In this document: positions 11,241-23,826 of the stretch, one piece after another | Position numbering within the stretch: the first letter of the stretch is position 1 | Layout: every line of letters starts with the position of its first letter | Source of the DNA: Uloborus plumipes | Lineage: Eukaryota; Arthropoda; Arachnida; Araneae; Uloboridae | NCBI GenBank assembly: GCA_038373865.1 | Contig: JAXGGA010003878.1 | Location: 32,026-96,025 of the forward strand | Direction: 5' to 3' | Length of the DNA: 64,000 nt | Position numbers and translations under genes: made by a program | Notes under the pieces: model-generated | Told to the model about the DNA's origin: nothing | Databases searched by the model: none | What the model saw: only the letters and a program-made list of their open reading frames with translations

Positions 11241-11292
11241 GCAATTTAGAATTTAATGAAAATCAACCAAATTGAATATATATCTGTCTGTC

Positions 11293-11367
11293 TGTGTGTG
11301 CGTGTATATATATATATATATATAATAGCATTATATATATATATATATATATATACACGCACACACA
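11293..11367. repeat. Palindromic microsatellite (GTGTGTGCGT / AT runs)
   Basis: GTGTGTGCGTG, then an AT run, then an AATAGCATT-like loop, then an AT run and CACGCACACAC. The arms are near-perfect complements, so the stretch can form a hairpin. Confidence 0.85.
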
Positions 11368-11450
11368 ATATACAATATTCATATTTGCAATTGATTTTTA
11401 GCTGCAATAAATGCGCTAGTTAATTTGCAGACTTTAAACTGTTAATCTTG

Positions 11451-11566
<116 letters not shown>

Positions 11567-11601
11567 CTGTTGAAAGTTTCAGGTCATCAAATATCACCAG
11601 A

Positions 11602-11871
11602 AGAGAAAAAGCTGTAATACCTCCTTCTTTGGGTCACACCAGATTTACTCACAGATATCTGTTTCGCCATGAACTAGTTCCCTTATGCAACACATGTAAT
11701 CTCAAATAGACAGTATTGCATATACAATGGAGATTGCCTCCCGATTGTCCAAATTTCAATCATATTCATTTCAGATTCTTTAGTCATTTTCATCCTTCTT
11801 TAAAAGACTTGTTAAGGAAATTGTTCCTTCTTCAGCAGATGGGATTTCTGTTTTTTACTATTCAAAATGTA
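11602..11871 (+). pseudogene. C-terminal fragment of a non-LTR retrotransposon ORF2
   Basis: The plus strand encodes PPSLGHTRFTHRYLFRHE followed by PLCNTCN, a stop, and a frame-disturbed TVLHI...CPNFN...HFRFF. In non-LTR elements with an RNase H domain, GHTRLTH plus a C-x2-C and an HIL..CP zinc-like motif form the C-terminal end. I infer a 3' fragment of such an element. It has an in-frame stop after CNLK and at least one shift. No upstream RT domain is adjacent. Confidence 0.6.
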
Positions 11872-12409
11872 AAACTTCATTAATGTGTTGATTTTAGCAA
11901 AAATTTTCTTAATTCTACAAGATCTTTCTTCAAACATTTTCATTTTGACACCTTTACTTTTAAACAAGTGTTTGGCTCAGTATAGCCTATTAAGGCTTTT
12001 ATGCCAAAAATCCAACCACATCAACTTAATTTTTTAATACCATGGTAAAGAAAATAATTATTTTTAAAATTTGTTTCATTTTTCTATGAAGAGTTTGTAA
12101 TAGAAAGATTTCATAAGTTTGCAAATACTTCTTGCTTTATTTTCATTAATTCATATTTTAAATGCTTTAGTTTGACAAATATATTTATAATTATGTTATT
12201 AATGCTTACTATATATATACTTCATCATCGGTTCAGAAATTCAGTTCAAAAAGTTCAAGCTCTGCATTGGGACGTTAACTAATTTCCGGATTGCAGAACA
12301 AATGTTAGAAAACAGTTTTCCGATTGGGGGGAAAGGGGGCCTGGACTACACCTATTTTCCTAATCTTAGCCTGAAATTAATTGTTTCAAATATAATTACT
12401 TCGTCCCCG

Positions 12410-14010
12410 CGATTCTCTCAAGCGGAAAAATTGTTTTAAAATAATTTGAATGACTATTTTTACTTCAAGCTCCGTCAGAAATTCTGCGGTTAAAATGTGA
12501 AATCCCGAAAAACTTGAAAGGAGGCTCCCCTCCACTCCGCGTTTCTCTTACGCGAAAAAATTGTTTTAAACATCATTTGAATAAATAATTTTCACTGCGA
12601 GTTCCGTAAGTGCAATTCTGCGGCAATATGTGAAATGCTGCAGAACTTTAAACAAAGCTTTGCCCCCGCGATTCTTTCACCAAAAAATTGTTTTTAATAC
12701 AATCTGAATAACTAATAACTAATAATAAACTCAAAATGATGAGGCCCGCAGAACTATCGACGTAGCTTGTGTCCCCTCGATTCTTCCGTAGGAAAAATTA
12801 TTTTAAATCTTAATTTGTTCTGTAAGATTCGTTACAGCAGTTCTGCGGTCAAAACGTAATGAGAACTTCAAGCGATCACCCCCCCCCCGGCCATTTATTG
12901 ATAAGTAACGATTTAATGTTTTAAAGAAAATTTGAAAAGCTAATTTGTTCTGGAAGTTTTGTAGCTGACGTTCTGTGGCCGAAATGTGAAAGCCCGTAGA
13001 ACTTTAAACCAAGCCTACGCCCCTCGATTCTCTCAACAGGAAGAGTTAATAGTTTTAAACATTATTTGAATAACTAATATACACTGCAAGTTTCTTCTCT
13101 GAAGTTCTGCGGCCAAAATGTGAAAGACCGCGAAACTTCAAGCGAGTACTCCCCCCTTCCGCGATTCTCTCACGAGGAAAAAATGTTTTGAACATTGTCG
13201 AATACCTAATTTGTACCGCAAGTTTCGTCACTGAAGTTCTGCGGATAAAATGTGTAGGCCCGCAGAATTTCAAACGAAGCCCGTTTTAACGCGATCCTTT
13301 AACAGGGAAGAAATAATTGTTTGAAACAAAATTTGAATAACTATAGTTTGTACTGCAAGTTTCGTCACTGAAGTTCTGCGGATAAAATGTGTAGCCCCCC
13401 CCCCCCCCCCCGCAGAACTTCAAACGAATCCCGTTCCCCGCGAATCTTTAACGCGGAAGAATTGTTTTAAACATAATTTGAAAAACTATTTGTACTACAC
13501 GCTTCGTCACTGAAGTTCTGCGGCCAAAATGTGAAAGCCCGAAGAATTTCAAGCGAAGCTTGCGTCCCCGCCATCCCCTCATGAGGAAACAAGGTTTTAA
13601 ACATAACTGAATATCTTCTAATATATACTACTAAGTGTCGTCACTAAAGTTCTGCGGATAAAATGTGAAGACCTGCAAAACTTCAATTGAACACCTGCGC
13701 CCCTGCGATTCTCTTGCGAAAAAATTGTTTTGAACATAATTTGAAGAACTGATTTGTGTACCTACCGCAAGCTTCGTCACTTAAGATCTGCGGCCAAATG
13801 TGAAGGGTCGCAGAATTTCAGACTAAGTTTGCGTCCCCGCGATTCTCATGCGGAAAAAAATAATCGTTGGAAACATTATTTGAACAACGAATGTGTACTG
13901 CAAGTTTCGTAGCTAAAGTTCTGCGGCCCAAATAAGAAGGATTGCAGAACTTCAAACGAAGCCTGCGCAGCGCAAGCGTCATCACTGAAGTTCTGCGGAA
14001 AAATCAGAAA
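12410..14010. repeat. Degenerate tandem array, units about 120-140 bp, about 12 copies
   Basis: Each unit contains a variant of AGTTCTGCGGCCAAAATGTG, then CGCAGAACTTCAAACGAAGC, a CGCGATTCTCTCA block, and AATTGTTTTAAACAT. The TTCTGCGG core recurs near 12490, 12616, 12852, 13104, 13240, 13376, 13516, 13652, 13919 and 13993, with mutated versions between. Open frames across it are chance products. C and G homopolymers (for example 12883 and 13397) sit at one fixed position of the unit. Confidence 0.88.
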
Positions 14011-14127
14011 GGTCCTCAGAAGCTCAAGTCAAGTCGTTTTTTTTGCTCAATTTTGAACAGAATTGTTCTGCAGCCGCGATGTCTGTTCTGCGACGTACGT
14101 CGCCGATTTAGCAGTATTCTGCTTTCG

Positions 14128-14130
<3 letters not shown>

Positions 14131-14205
<75 letters not shown>
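14131..14205. repeat. (AT)n microsatellite
   Basis: About 75 bp of AT dinucleotides directly after the tandem array. It produces spurious Tyr-Ile polypeptide frames on both strands. Confidence 0.95.
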
Positions 14206-14206
<1 letters not shown>

Positions 14207-16500
14207 TTTAGTAGCGACGCTACGGGAGGGGGGGTTGATCCGCCCCGGGTGTCACCCATCTAGGGGGTGATACCCAGAACGGCCCAACAAAAAAAGAGAG
14301 AAAGAAGGAAGAAGAAAAAAAAATGGGGGGGGGGGGATCTTTATTCGCGTGACACCAAAATGGTATTAAGTCTTTATAAAAGATTCTTCAGTACTGAATT
14401 TTATTGAGCATGAAAAATGTACATATGCATTTACTCTTTCGAAATTCGTCCTTCTGTGCAACTAATGATCGAGATAAGTAATATTTATACAGTACTAAGT
14501 TTCATGCGAAAATGTACAGACCCTCAGTGCAGGGAGTTGGGAGATCTCAAACCTGACACGTTTTCACTGTCTTCTGCAAAATTCGGCCGCAAAGACAGGA
14601 TTATAGTCAGCTTTAAAATTTTAAATGTATTTCGATTTGGACATAAATGCGGTGATGAAATTGCAAAAGATACTTTGGTTGAAGCTTAAAGCGCTGAGAT
14701 AATCTAATTTTAGAACAGGTCTATTTTAGAAAAACACGTAGTTGGTCTAAACTTAGCGAATTTTTACAGGTCCCCAAAAGTTGTTTGTACGAGTTAAATT
14801 TTTGGGGAGAAAATATGAAATACATTTCTTCCGAAATCTTAGAAGAATTCACCATAAAATTTTTTAGCAAAATCAAAAATGGTGTATATCTGCACACCCG
14901 ACACCTCCCAATAACCGACAAAACTTTCGGTACCGTGTCGTTCGCTCTTCAGATATACTACCGCATTTTGAGCATTGAAAGGAAGTTTTGTTGTGACATA
15001 GTAATTGTTCATCATTAGACTCATGGCTATTATTTGATTAGAAAAATTGCCTGCAAAAGATTAACAGTATCTTCTTCCCAACGGTGAGTAGTTATGTTGA
15101 TGACATAATTAGAATCTGATTTCAAGATCTGTTTCTACTTAATTGTGAAGTTGCTAATACTTTAAGGTTTAAAACAAATTTTCACCCAAACATTTCCACA
15201 AACCCCCACCTTTTTTTTTTCGGCTTCAAAGAAATGGTTACAAGTTGCCCTTATGGCATGCCAAGCAAACTAACAGCTTTCGCTGCAGCAAAAAAATGCT
15301 TTTTTTAAACTATAGATTATTTTTATCGATTACTTTCCAGATTATAAACAAACAAAATCATAAATAAATGAAATTCTTTAAATCTAAAAAAAAAAACATT
15401 TTATACGTTATGATTTCATAATTCACAAATAAATTATGCATTAGCAGTTATCTAGCTTTATTCAATCTTTCAGTAATAATAAATTTAATTTACCGTAAAG
15501 TTCTAGTTAATAAGGCCTATTCCTGTATTTTGCTGAAAATCTAAATCGATATCCTAAAAACAAATGCATAGCTGCCAACATGTCAACTTCAAAAATCTTA
15601 CAATGCCTACCATGTCTGTGTCAGCGCACTTTTTTAACCAACGCCAAATCATTAAAATATAAAGCATTACAATAATTCCAGATCTTTAAGGTGTAATTAA
15701 TCTGCACTTTTATCAGTAATAAAACCGGGGGAGGGGACAAGGAAAGAAAACAATAGCACCGTTGATTTACAAACAAAAAAAAAATAGGATTACAACACTG
15801 TCAAAGTCAGGTTTGTGCTTTTAATAATTCAAGAATACAAGTGTGCTCTATTAAAGCATCGTTTTATATTTTTCTGCAAGGTGCACCATTAATAAAAATT
15901 ATTAAGAGTATCCTTTTTGGAGAAACTAGTAGCTGATTTGTAATCTTAATTTTTCTTTTGCAATTTATAGCTATCTGTTTTTGCTGATATAACTGGAACT
16001 TAAGTTTTCATAAGTTGCTGACCTTAAAAAGTTTTCTTTCAAAAACTTGTTCAAAACATTTTTTTTCTAAGCTCGTGGTGATCGAAATTTTCTCCAGTTT
16101 GCTATCAGACAGAACTGTGTAGTTCTGACCTAGCTTTTCTGATGCTACTAAATATTTTTTTGCACTCTGTGGCTTATGAAATATAGATAGGATTGAAAGC
16201 ATAGTAAAGGAGACCCTTTCATACTGCAATGAACTAAAAGCATCAATTAACTTCTTCAAAACAACCCATTTTAAATCCATCCCCCTTCCTCATTATTTTT
16301 AACATCATGTATTTGAACAGAACAAAATTCGCTTTGGAGCTTATCTTAAGTTGCATATGCAGTTTTTCTATTCTTCTACAGCAACATAACTGAAAACTTA
16401 TAGAAAATCAATATTGTGGACCTGGAACTTAATTATTATAAAATTATGCATTAAGCTCTTACAATCTTACAAAAGAGTGAATCCATACCAACTTACCAAA
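14206..16500. other. Anonymous DNA, no supported gene
   Basis: It begins with a GC-rich piece (GATCCGCCCCGGGTGTCACC near 14238) that looks like the end of a repeat. The remainder is AT-rich with only short frames (14417-14689 plus, 16008-16280 minus) lacking recognisable motifs. Confidence 0.45.
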
Positions 16501-16923
16501 CGGGGGTCGCACGACCGACTCGAATTTTCTTTAAATTTGGCACACAGATTGATTATATAGCGGCATGGAAGAGTACAAAATTTAAGGTTCCTGTTCCACT
16601 TATTTTCTGAGATACATGACCTCAAAGTTTCTCCGCCTCGTCAAAATACTAAAAAACTGATGTTATTTAATTATTTTTTGTAAAAAATTGTACTCAGGCA
16701 ATATAAAAGTGTTAGATATCTATGGAAACTAGTTACACCAGGCATTCAGAAAAAAAAACTAGAACGTTCATAATGAAAATTGCTAAGGTACAGGGCTCTT
16801 TGAAGTTGTCACCACAAAAACTTGATTTTGCTACAATTGAGGAATTTATTCCAAAAAAAGGAAGCCATAACCAACAGTTTACTCACTTTCTGGTAGTGTA
16901 CAGATGTTTACTGTAAATAGTTA

Positions 16924-19900
16924 CACAATGCATAACTTGGGTTTCTCACTCCTTTTTGGAAATATTTAAGCTTAAAGGTAAGCCATAAGGCAAAAACATG
17001 CGATTTTGGCCACCTTGGCAGCCATTTTTCTCATAAAGGGGGAGCAGTAGAAACTTTAATTTTTTTTAAACAAGCTACCGATATGTTAGGTATTCACAGG
17101 AAAAGAGTTTACTTTTGGTTATTTCTTGCATTAAGAGATAGCCAGCTGACAGTATACGCATGTTTTTCGCGACGACCATAAGGGTCATTCCATGTCAAGT
17201 GTCCCAAATTTCGAAAAAATCCCCATTCGACCCCCTCCGATTTTGATGAAATTTTTTTTGGATGTACATATAAGACTTTCATGAAACCATACCAAAGTAT
17301 AGCTCTATAGGCCTTATGGTTTAGCCAATAAAAATTATTGAAAAAAGGCCTCTTTTTCGTGTCTTGAAAAAAAATGAACAAATCGTCAAGTTTGTGCTTT
17401 TATTGCTCGCGACCTAAGACGATTATCAGGCTCAAATTTGGTGATTCTGATCACTGTTTAGGGTAGAATAGCCTACTTGTGTAACAAAAGCTTCATGCAC
17501 TATAGATTTTTTGCAATTTGCTGCCAAAGTTGGTAAAAAATCGTATTTTGGTAAATTTTGATCATACGTTATCAGCTTGTATCTGCTGAGAGAATGACTT
17601 TCTGAAGCTAATTCTTTCCTCGTTTGTAGCCTGATAGTTCGTCCGAAAGGTGTGCAAGTGGCATCTCGATAGCTCAAATAATTGCTGAATTATGCGAGTT
17701 GAAATTCCAGTTAAATTTCTTTTTTCTCAATTTTGTCTCAATTTCAAAGTGCAATATCTCAAAAGGGTCAGCTTGGATTTCAATTTTCTTTACATCATTG
17801 GAAAGAACACACTTTTCTTAACTAAAAAACGTTATTTTTATTTTTGAGACAAACCAGTTTCAAGGGATATTGCAGGTCAAAAATGTGTACGTCATTCAAC
17901 GTGAAATCAAAGAAAAAAAGACATAGACCTCAAAAGTTGATGTCAATTTGTTCTATTAAAATTTACAGGAGCTATTGTACTTATTTTCTGATAAAAGAAA
18001 CCTTTTTTAGATGTTTTTGAACTTTAGTTTTTGTGTGCGCACCCGTGAAAACTCAAGAAATGGCAAAAAATAAAGTTTCGTTTTTAACAAAAATAATTAT
18101 CTTCTTATCGCTGCTATAAGAGCTTGAGTCTTTTCCTATGTGTTATTTTTAAGTTCTTGAAACAGAATTTTGGATGATATGTCACTTGGCAAGGTGTCAT
18201 TAATATTTTAAATTCATAAAAAGCATTGTTTCCTTTTTCAAAAAAATAAATAAATAAATAAACATAAAAATAATTAATCAATGAGATAAATAATAAATAA
18301 AACAGTTAATATGGTGTGTACGTGATAAAAAATATGTATAATAGGACTGCAGAGCCATTTTTCTAAAATGCGATAACGAAAGTTTTCGATAGAGTTGAAT
18401 ATTACAATTATTTCCACCGTGTAAATAAATGATAACAATAGTAATTGAAAATATGATAAGTATTAATTGAAAATACATTCATTATTCTGCCGAGGATGTG
18501 TTTAGATATTCAGCCTATGATTGCAATTTGCCCATAAACAAAATTGATGAAAAATGGGAAAATGCTTTTTATGATCTTGAAACATTAATGACCTACAACC
18601 TTGCCAAGTGACATATCATCCAAAATTCTGTTTCAAGAGCTTAAAAATAACACATAGGAAAAGACTCAAGCTCTTATAGCAGCGATAAGAAGATAATTAT
18701 TTTTGTTAAAAACGAAACTTTATTTTTTGAAATTTCTTGAGTTTCACGGATGCGCACACAAAAAACTAAAGTTCAAAAGCATCTAAAAAAGGTTTTTTTT
18801 AATCAGAACATAAGTACAATAGCTCCTGTAAATTTTAATAGAACAAATTGACATCAACTTTTGAGGTCTATGTCTTTTTTTCTTTGATTTCACGTTGAAT
18901 GACGTACACATTTTTGACCTGCAATATCCCTTGAAACTGGTTTGTCTCAAAAATAAAAATAACGTTTTTTAGTTAAGAAAAGTGTGTTCTTTCCAATGAT
19001 GTAAAGAAAATTGAAATCCAAGATGACCCTTTTGAGATATTGCCCTTTGAAATTGAGACAAAATTGAGAAAAAAGAAATTTAACTGGAATTTCAACTCGC
19101 ATAATTCAGCAATTATTTGAGCTATCGAGATGCCACTTGCACACCTTTCGGACGAACTATCAGGCTACAAACGAGGAAAGAATTAGCTTCAGAAAGTCAT
19201 TCTCTCAGCAGATACAAGCTGATAACGTATGATCAAAATTTACCAAAATACAATTTTTTACCAACTTTGGCAGCAAATTGCAAAAAATCTATAGTGCATG
19301 AAGCTTTTGTTACACAAGTAGGCTATTCTACCCTAAACAGTGTTTAGAATCACCAAATTTGAGCCTGATAATCGTCTTAGGTCGCGAGCAATAAAAGCAC
19401 AAACTTGACGATTTGTTCATTTTTTTCAAGACACGAAAAAGAGGCATTTTTTCAATAATTTTTATTGGCTAAACCATAAGGCCTATAGAACTATACTTTG
19501 GTATGGTTTCATGAAAGTCTTATATGTACATCCAAAAAAATTTTCATCAAAATCGGAGGGGGTCGAGTGGGGACGCCTCGTACACTTGACATGGAATGAC
19601 CCATAAGCTTTTGTTCCCCCTCTCATGGACTTAAAATTAATTAAACCTAAAAATAATGATATATTTTTTAATAGCTGTATTATCTACCCAATGTCATGAA
19701 ATTTAATTTATTAAATCATTGAACAATAAATTAGGTATTTGATGAAAACAAGAAATAGTATTTCTCTGATGACTGAGCATTATGCATTCATAATTATAAA
19801 GTACTAAAGAATTTCTTGAGAAATTAATTAAAATAAAGGAGCTCTAAATATTTATCTCATAAGCAATACCCAATCTTGTGATTGGGATATTCCTGCTTTT

Positions 19901-20850
19901 TATAGCAAAATTTCTTGAATATCACATGAATATCAGAAAATAAATAAGGCCTTTTCGTTTGATGTAGGATATTTTATGACAAATTTATTTAATGGGCTAC
20001 TAACTGAGCATGGTGATAAAGAGTTATTAACTTCAGCATCGAATTTCATTTTACCTTATTAACAGTTAAATATTAAAAAAATAATTAAAAAATAATTTAA
20101 TATAAAGCAATGCTTGAATAATTAAAATTAGTACAACTAATTTATTCCCATACTGATCTTTACAAAACTGACATGTGCTGTGCAATGATAAGAGCTGACA
20201 AGAATACGTTTACTCACTAAAACACTAATTCACAGATACCATGCAGCATACATTCTATTTTCTGCAAAATAATACTGCAAACAAAGAAGAAGGGTATCCT
20301 CCTGTTTATAGCCAATCAGGAATATGCCAATCACAAGATTGACTAATGCTTATAAGATAAATATTCAGGGCTTCTTTATTTTAATTGATTTTTCAAGAAA
20401 TTCTTTAGTACTTTATAATTATAAATGCATGATGCTCAGGCATCGGAGAAATACTTTTTCTTGTTTTCATCAAATACCTAATTTATTATTCAATGATTTA
20501 ATAAATTAAATTTCATGACACGTTGGGTAGATAATACAGCTATTAATAAATATATCATTTTTTGGTTTAATTAATTTTAAGTGGATGAGAGGGGTCGTCG
20601 CGAAACACATGCGTATACTGTCAGCTGGATATATCTTAATGCAAGAAATAACCAAAAGTAAACTCTTTTCCTCTGAATAGCTAACATATCAGTAACTTGT
20701 TTTAAAACTAAATTAAAGTTTCTACTGTTCCCCCTTTATGAGAAAAATGGCTGCCAAGATGGCCAAAATCGCATATTTTTGCCTTATGGCTTATCTTTAG
20801 GCTTAAATATTTCCAAGAAGGAGTGAGAAACCCAAGTTATGCATTATGTA
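16924..20850. repeat. Second giant palindrome (foldback), arms about 1.3 kb
   Basis: The outer ends are ATGCATAACTTGGGTTTCTC (left) and its complement finishing CCAAGTTATGCAT (right). Inner matches pair 17430-17700 with 19080-19380, and 18080-18200 with 18590-18740. The arms are separated by a spacer of several hundred bases near 18220-18580. The right arm is about 1 kb longer because of a nested foldback at 19604-20593. The minus-strand frame at 17432-17677 and plus-strand frame at 19117-19347 are mirror copies (MSYRDATCTPFGRTIRL), but show no known domain. Confidence 0.9.
19604..20593. mobile_element. Nested foldback element inside right arm of second palindrome
   Basis: CTCTCATGGACTTAAAATTA at its left mirrors TTTTAAGTGGATGAGAG at its right. 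Further matches converge on a centre near 20110, including GTTTTCATCAAATACC and CACAAGATTG near the inner arm. The left arm of the host palindrome at about 17175-17185 reads CGACGACCATAAGGGTCATT without interruption, so this block is a later insertion. Target duplication unclear because of extra bases at the left edge (GCTTTTGTTCCC). Confidence 0.8.
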
Positions 20851-21735
20851 CCGTAAAATGGGGTGAATCGGAACACTTTTTCAGCATTGATTGTAAAAAA
20901 AGCAGTTAGGATTTTTTTTTAATTTGATTTTTTGGGTAAAAACTTCAGTCTTGCTTTACTTTTGATACTCCAAGCGAAGACAAAACATTGAACAATTATT
21001 ATTAAAATATATAGGAAATTATGGGTGTTCCGAATCACCCCGCTGATAGGGGTCAATGGGATCACATGTTAATTTTTTTTTTTTGTTTTTCAATTTAACC
21101 TGTAATAGGTCTCACAAACATGAGTAATATTGATGGGGGAAAATAAGAACAGATAATTACTGTCAAATAAATGCATAATTTCAATACCAGTAAACGTGTA
21201 TAATTATTCAAAATTCAAAATAATTTTGAACTTATGAAAAATGAAAAGTAATTTTAAGAAATGCTTTTGAATTGAAATACAAAGATTTAACATGAATAGA
21301 AGTCACTCATGTCGTCCACAAATATGTACTTGTCCTTAAAACTAGCAATTGTGACTTGGCTGAAGTTGTTTCATAACGTCTCCTGCGATGAACTCTGCCT
21401 TTTCTTTAGTTTCTTGAAATCTCTGGGTTTCGAGGACTGTCCTGAAAGATTTTTCCGCTTATTCATCACTGTCTGTGCGCTGGATTTTTACTACATAAAG
21501 TCTATGTGACTTTCCCCCTCGTATTTTAAGTAAAAAGAAGTCTCCTGGAGAAAAAATCTTTTGAAATCTGCAACTGTTTGTCATTCTAAGATCTAGTTGC
21601 TCACGAGAAGGGATAAACAGTAATAAATAATTGTCCTTGTCTTGATTAGAAGAACTGGGGTGAGAATCTTGATTTTTCAAACAGTTTCCTTCAAATAAGT
21701 TTGAATTGGAACAACAAAGTGTTCCGATTCACACA
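20850..21735. mobile_element. Pogo-like MITE with GGGGTGAATCGGAACAC ends
   Basis: It begins CCGTAAAATGGGGTGAATCG just after TA and ends near 21735 in GTGTTCCGATTCAC, a decayed complement. An internal copy of the complement, GTGTTCCGAATCACCCC, lies at about 21027. It abuts the second palindrome exactly at that palindrome's right end, so the palindrome end may be the insertion target. The ends resemble, in layout, the GGGG...TTCC ends of the element at 3641-5663. Confidence 0.65.
21459..21680 (-). pseudogene. Decayed transposon-encoded C-terminal fragment
   Basis: The minus strand encodes PGDFFLLKIRGGKSHRLYVV followed by KIQRTDSDE, reminiscent of the GDFVLVKF...YVG tail that follows the catalytic domain in arthropod pogo-like proteins. 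A stop follows directly and the catalytic domain is absent. Its place inside the GGGGTGAATCGG element fits a deleted autonomous copy. The family call is tentative. Confidence 0.35.
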
Positions 21736-21739
21736 GCAA

Positions 21740-22640
21740 ATTTTTTTCCTATGGCATTTTTCAGAATTCTTCATTTTTATGACACATTTTTACGACGATT
21801 TTGAATGGTCCCAGCACATTTCATAGAAAAATAATGATAATATTATTCGTTTATGAGTCGCTCTAAAGATATGTATTTCATTTATGCGCCGATTTTTCCC
21901 TAAAATGTAAAAAATGTAATTTATTTTCTTTAAAAAAATAAGCATTTTTCTTCACTTTTCTCTTTAATCTTTCGCCTAGGCTTTTTTTCCGCATGAACTA
22001 GAGTTCGGAGAGGGACAATTATCTATTATGGATCATTTTAAAGGGAACAGTTTGTAATTTGGTATGCTAAAATTTTTGTTTTCTCTTTATCATTGAAGTT
22101 ACGTTACAGTTATTGTCAAACCATGGTAATATGTCCCTTTCCTCTATAAATAGTCTTATGCATTCTCTCATTAGAAACTATGTTGCGTTTTAGGCCTTTA
22201 AATAGGCTTGTTCACTTATACGTCTCTCTCACTTATGCGCCTTTTTTTGTTGGTTTCTTGGACCGGCGTATAAGTGAGAGTTCACTGTATTGAAAAGAAA
22301 GAAAACAATGATTTAAAATACAAACAACTCTTGCCCTGAAGTCAGATTGCTACCTCATATTTTCAGTTGGCCTAAAAGCATTTAAAAAAATAAAACAAAC
22401 GTGCAAAGACTTATATCTACATTCTTGTATCAATTTCGACATAGTACTTAAAATACGCTATATTAAGCAATCGTGTCTTTTTCATAGAGCTGCAATGTGG
22501 TGTGCAATGGAATATTTTAACTCTTCAGGCTCTCACACTTGCGCATTCATTTCAAACGCATATCTAGTGCAAATTTTTATTACACAATTTCGAAAAGGGG
22601 GCTTGTAAATCACCTTTGGAGCAAGGTGTCCTCTATGTGT
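21740..22640. other. AT-rich DNA with one repeat end
   Basis: No gene. Around 22220-22292, CACTTATACGTCTCTCTCAC and GCGTATAAGTGAGAGTTCAC form an imperfect inverted pair finishing at CACTGTA, typical of a pogo-type terminus. The opposite end is not visible. Confidence 0.4.
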
Positions 22641-23688
22641 AGAAATTACTAAGGCTCGACCGATGCATCGGCCGCCGATGCTAACATGAAAAAAACATCG
22701 GCCCATCGGCCTCAAAAATATCTAAATGCCGATGCAAGGCCGATGTTTTTTTTTTTTTTTTAAGTTTTCTTAAGAGGGAATTCTATTTTCTCGATTTTTT
22801 ACTTCACAATTAAAAGTTACATAGCACAATTAAATGTTCAGCATGTGGCTAGAAATCGGGCAGCAAACGGGACTAACACAGTTCTGGGTTTTGGAATTTT
22901 CCGAATCGGGCAAAAGGGCGTATTTAAGGAGGGGGGGCGAGGGAGCCCGCACTCCCCCCCCGAATTCGAGAAAGATTTTTTCAAAAGTAGGTGTTCGGTT
23001 CGTGTTTGCTCAAAAAAAAAAAAAACTTAAGAAAAACGCCCACTCTCTATTAACATTGTTTTCAAAGGTGTATATAAGGGAGTGCTCCAGAGGGTCTTTC
23101 CCTCCTATACCCCTCCCCCCCCCCGAAAAAAATTCGTTTTTTTTTAATAGGTAGTTATTATTATTCGGTTTAAGTTTACTTTAAAATTATTTACATACTT
23201 TTAGCTTGAAATGCTTAACTAAATAAATAATTATTACTAATAATAATTCGTTAGATGACACCAGGCAGTATATATAGCGGCTCTAGTGCAACCCAAGAGG
23301 GTCAGGGAGCCCTAGCAATTTACTCGAGAGAAAGAAGAACGTGTCTTGGGAAAATGAAGATATTTCAATTAGAAAACGCACAGAAAAAATCCTAATCATT
23401 TTGAATAGAAATCTTTAAATGAAAAATATTCAACGCGTGTTGATTATTAGTCAGCAAATTACGTTTCTCTCTTTGTTCTCATTCCCCCTGTTTTTCTAGT
23501 CAGCCAAGAAATAAGAGTCTTTAAAGTAATGCTACACTCAATAAATTTAAAATAAAGTGCAATCATTCCTCCTCGGCAAGAAATTTAGAATAAAGTGTAA
23601 GTATTCCTCCCAGTAAGAAATTTAAAATAAAGTGCAATCATTTTTGGTTTTAGTTTTTTCACAAATAATTTCCAAGCTTTCAGCTGAA

Positions 23689-23689
<1 letters not shown>

Positions 23690-23731
<42 letters not shown>
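23690..23731. repeat. Poly(A) tract, 42 bp
   Basis: Forty-two consecutive A. A preceding upstream block with repeated AAATTTAAAATAAAGTGCAA-like phrases (23545-23640) may be the 3' end of a retroposed sequence, with this tract as its tail. Confidence 0.9.
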
Positions 23732-23732
<1 letters not shown>

Positions 23733-23826
23733 GAAAAGAGGTAGAAGTTCAAGCCGGCCGAGCTAGAAGGGGCACGTAATTTTCAATTTCTTTACCAGTG
23801 GTGAAATTAAAGAATAGAGTGCTTCT

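Noticed and set aside
12410..14010. CRISPR-like array
   Set aside because: Units are long (over 110 bp), degenerate and without unique spacers. The DNA is eukaryotic.
14047..14263. Open frames with long Tyr-Ile runs on both strands
   Set aside because: They are translations of the AT microsatellite, not genes.
22834..23154. 106-residue frame near the left hAT-like end
   Set aside because: Pro/Lys-rich low-complexity product of G, C and A runs, with no domain.
23690..23731. Poly(A) tract as proof of a processed pseudogene
   Set aside because: No recognisable coding sequence or target duplication flanks it.
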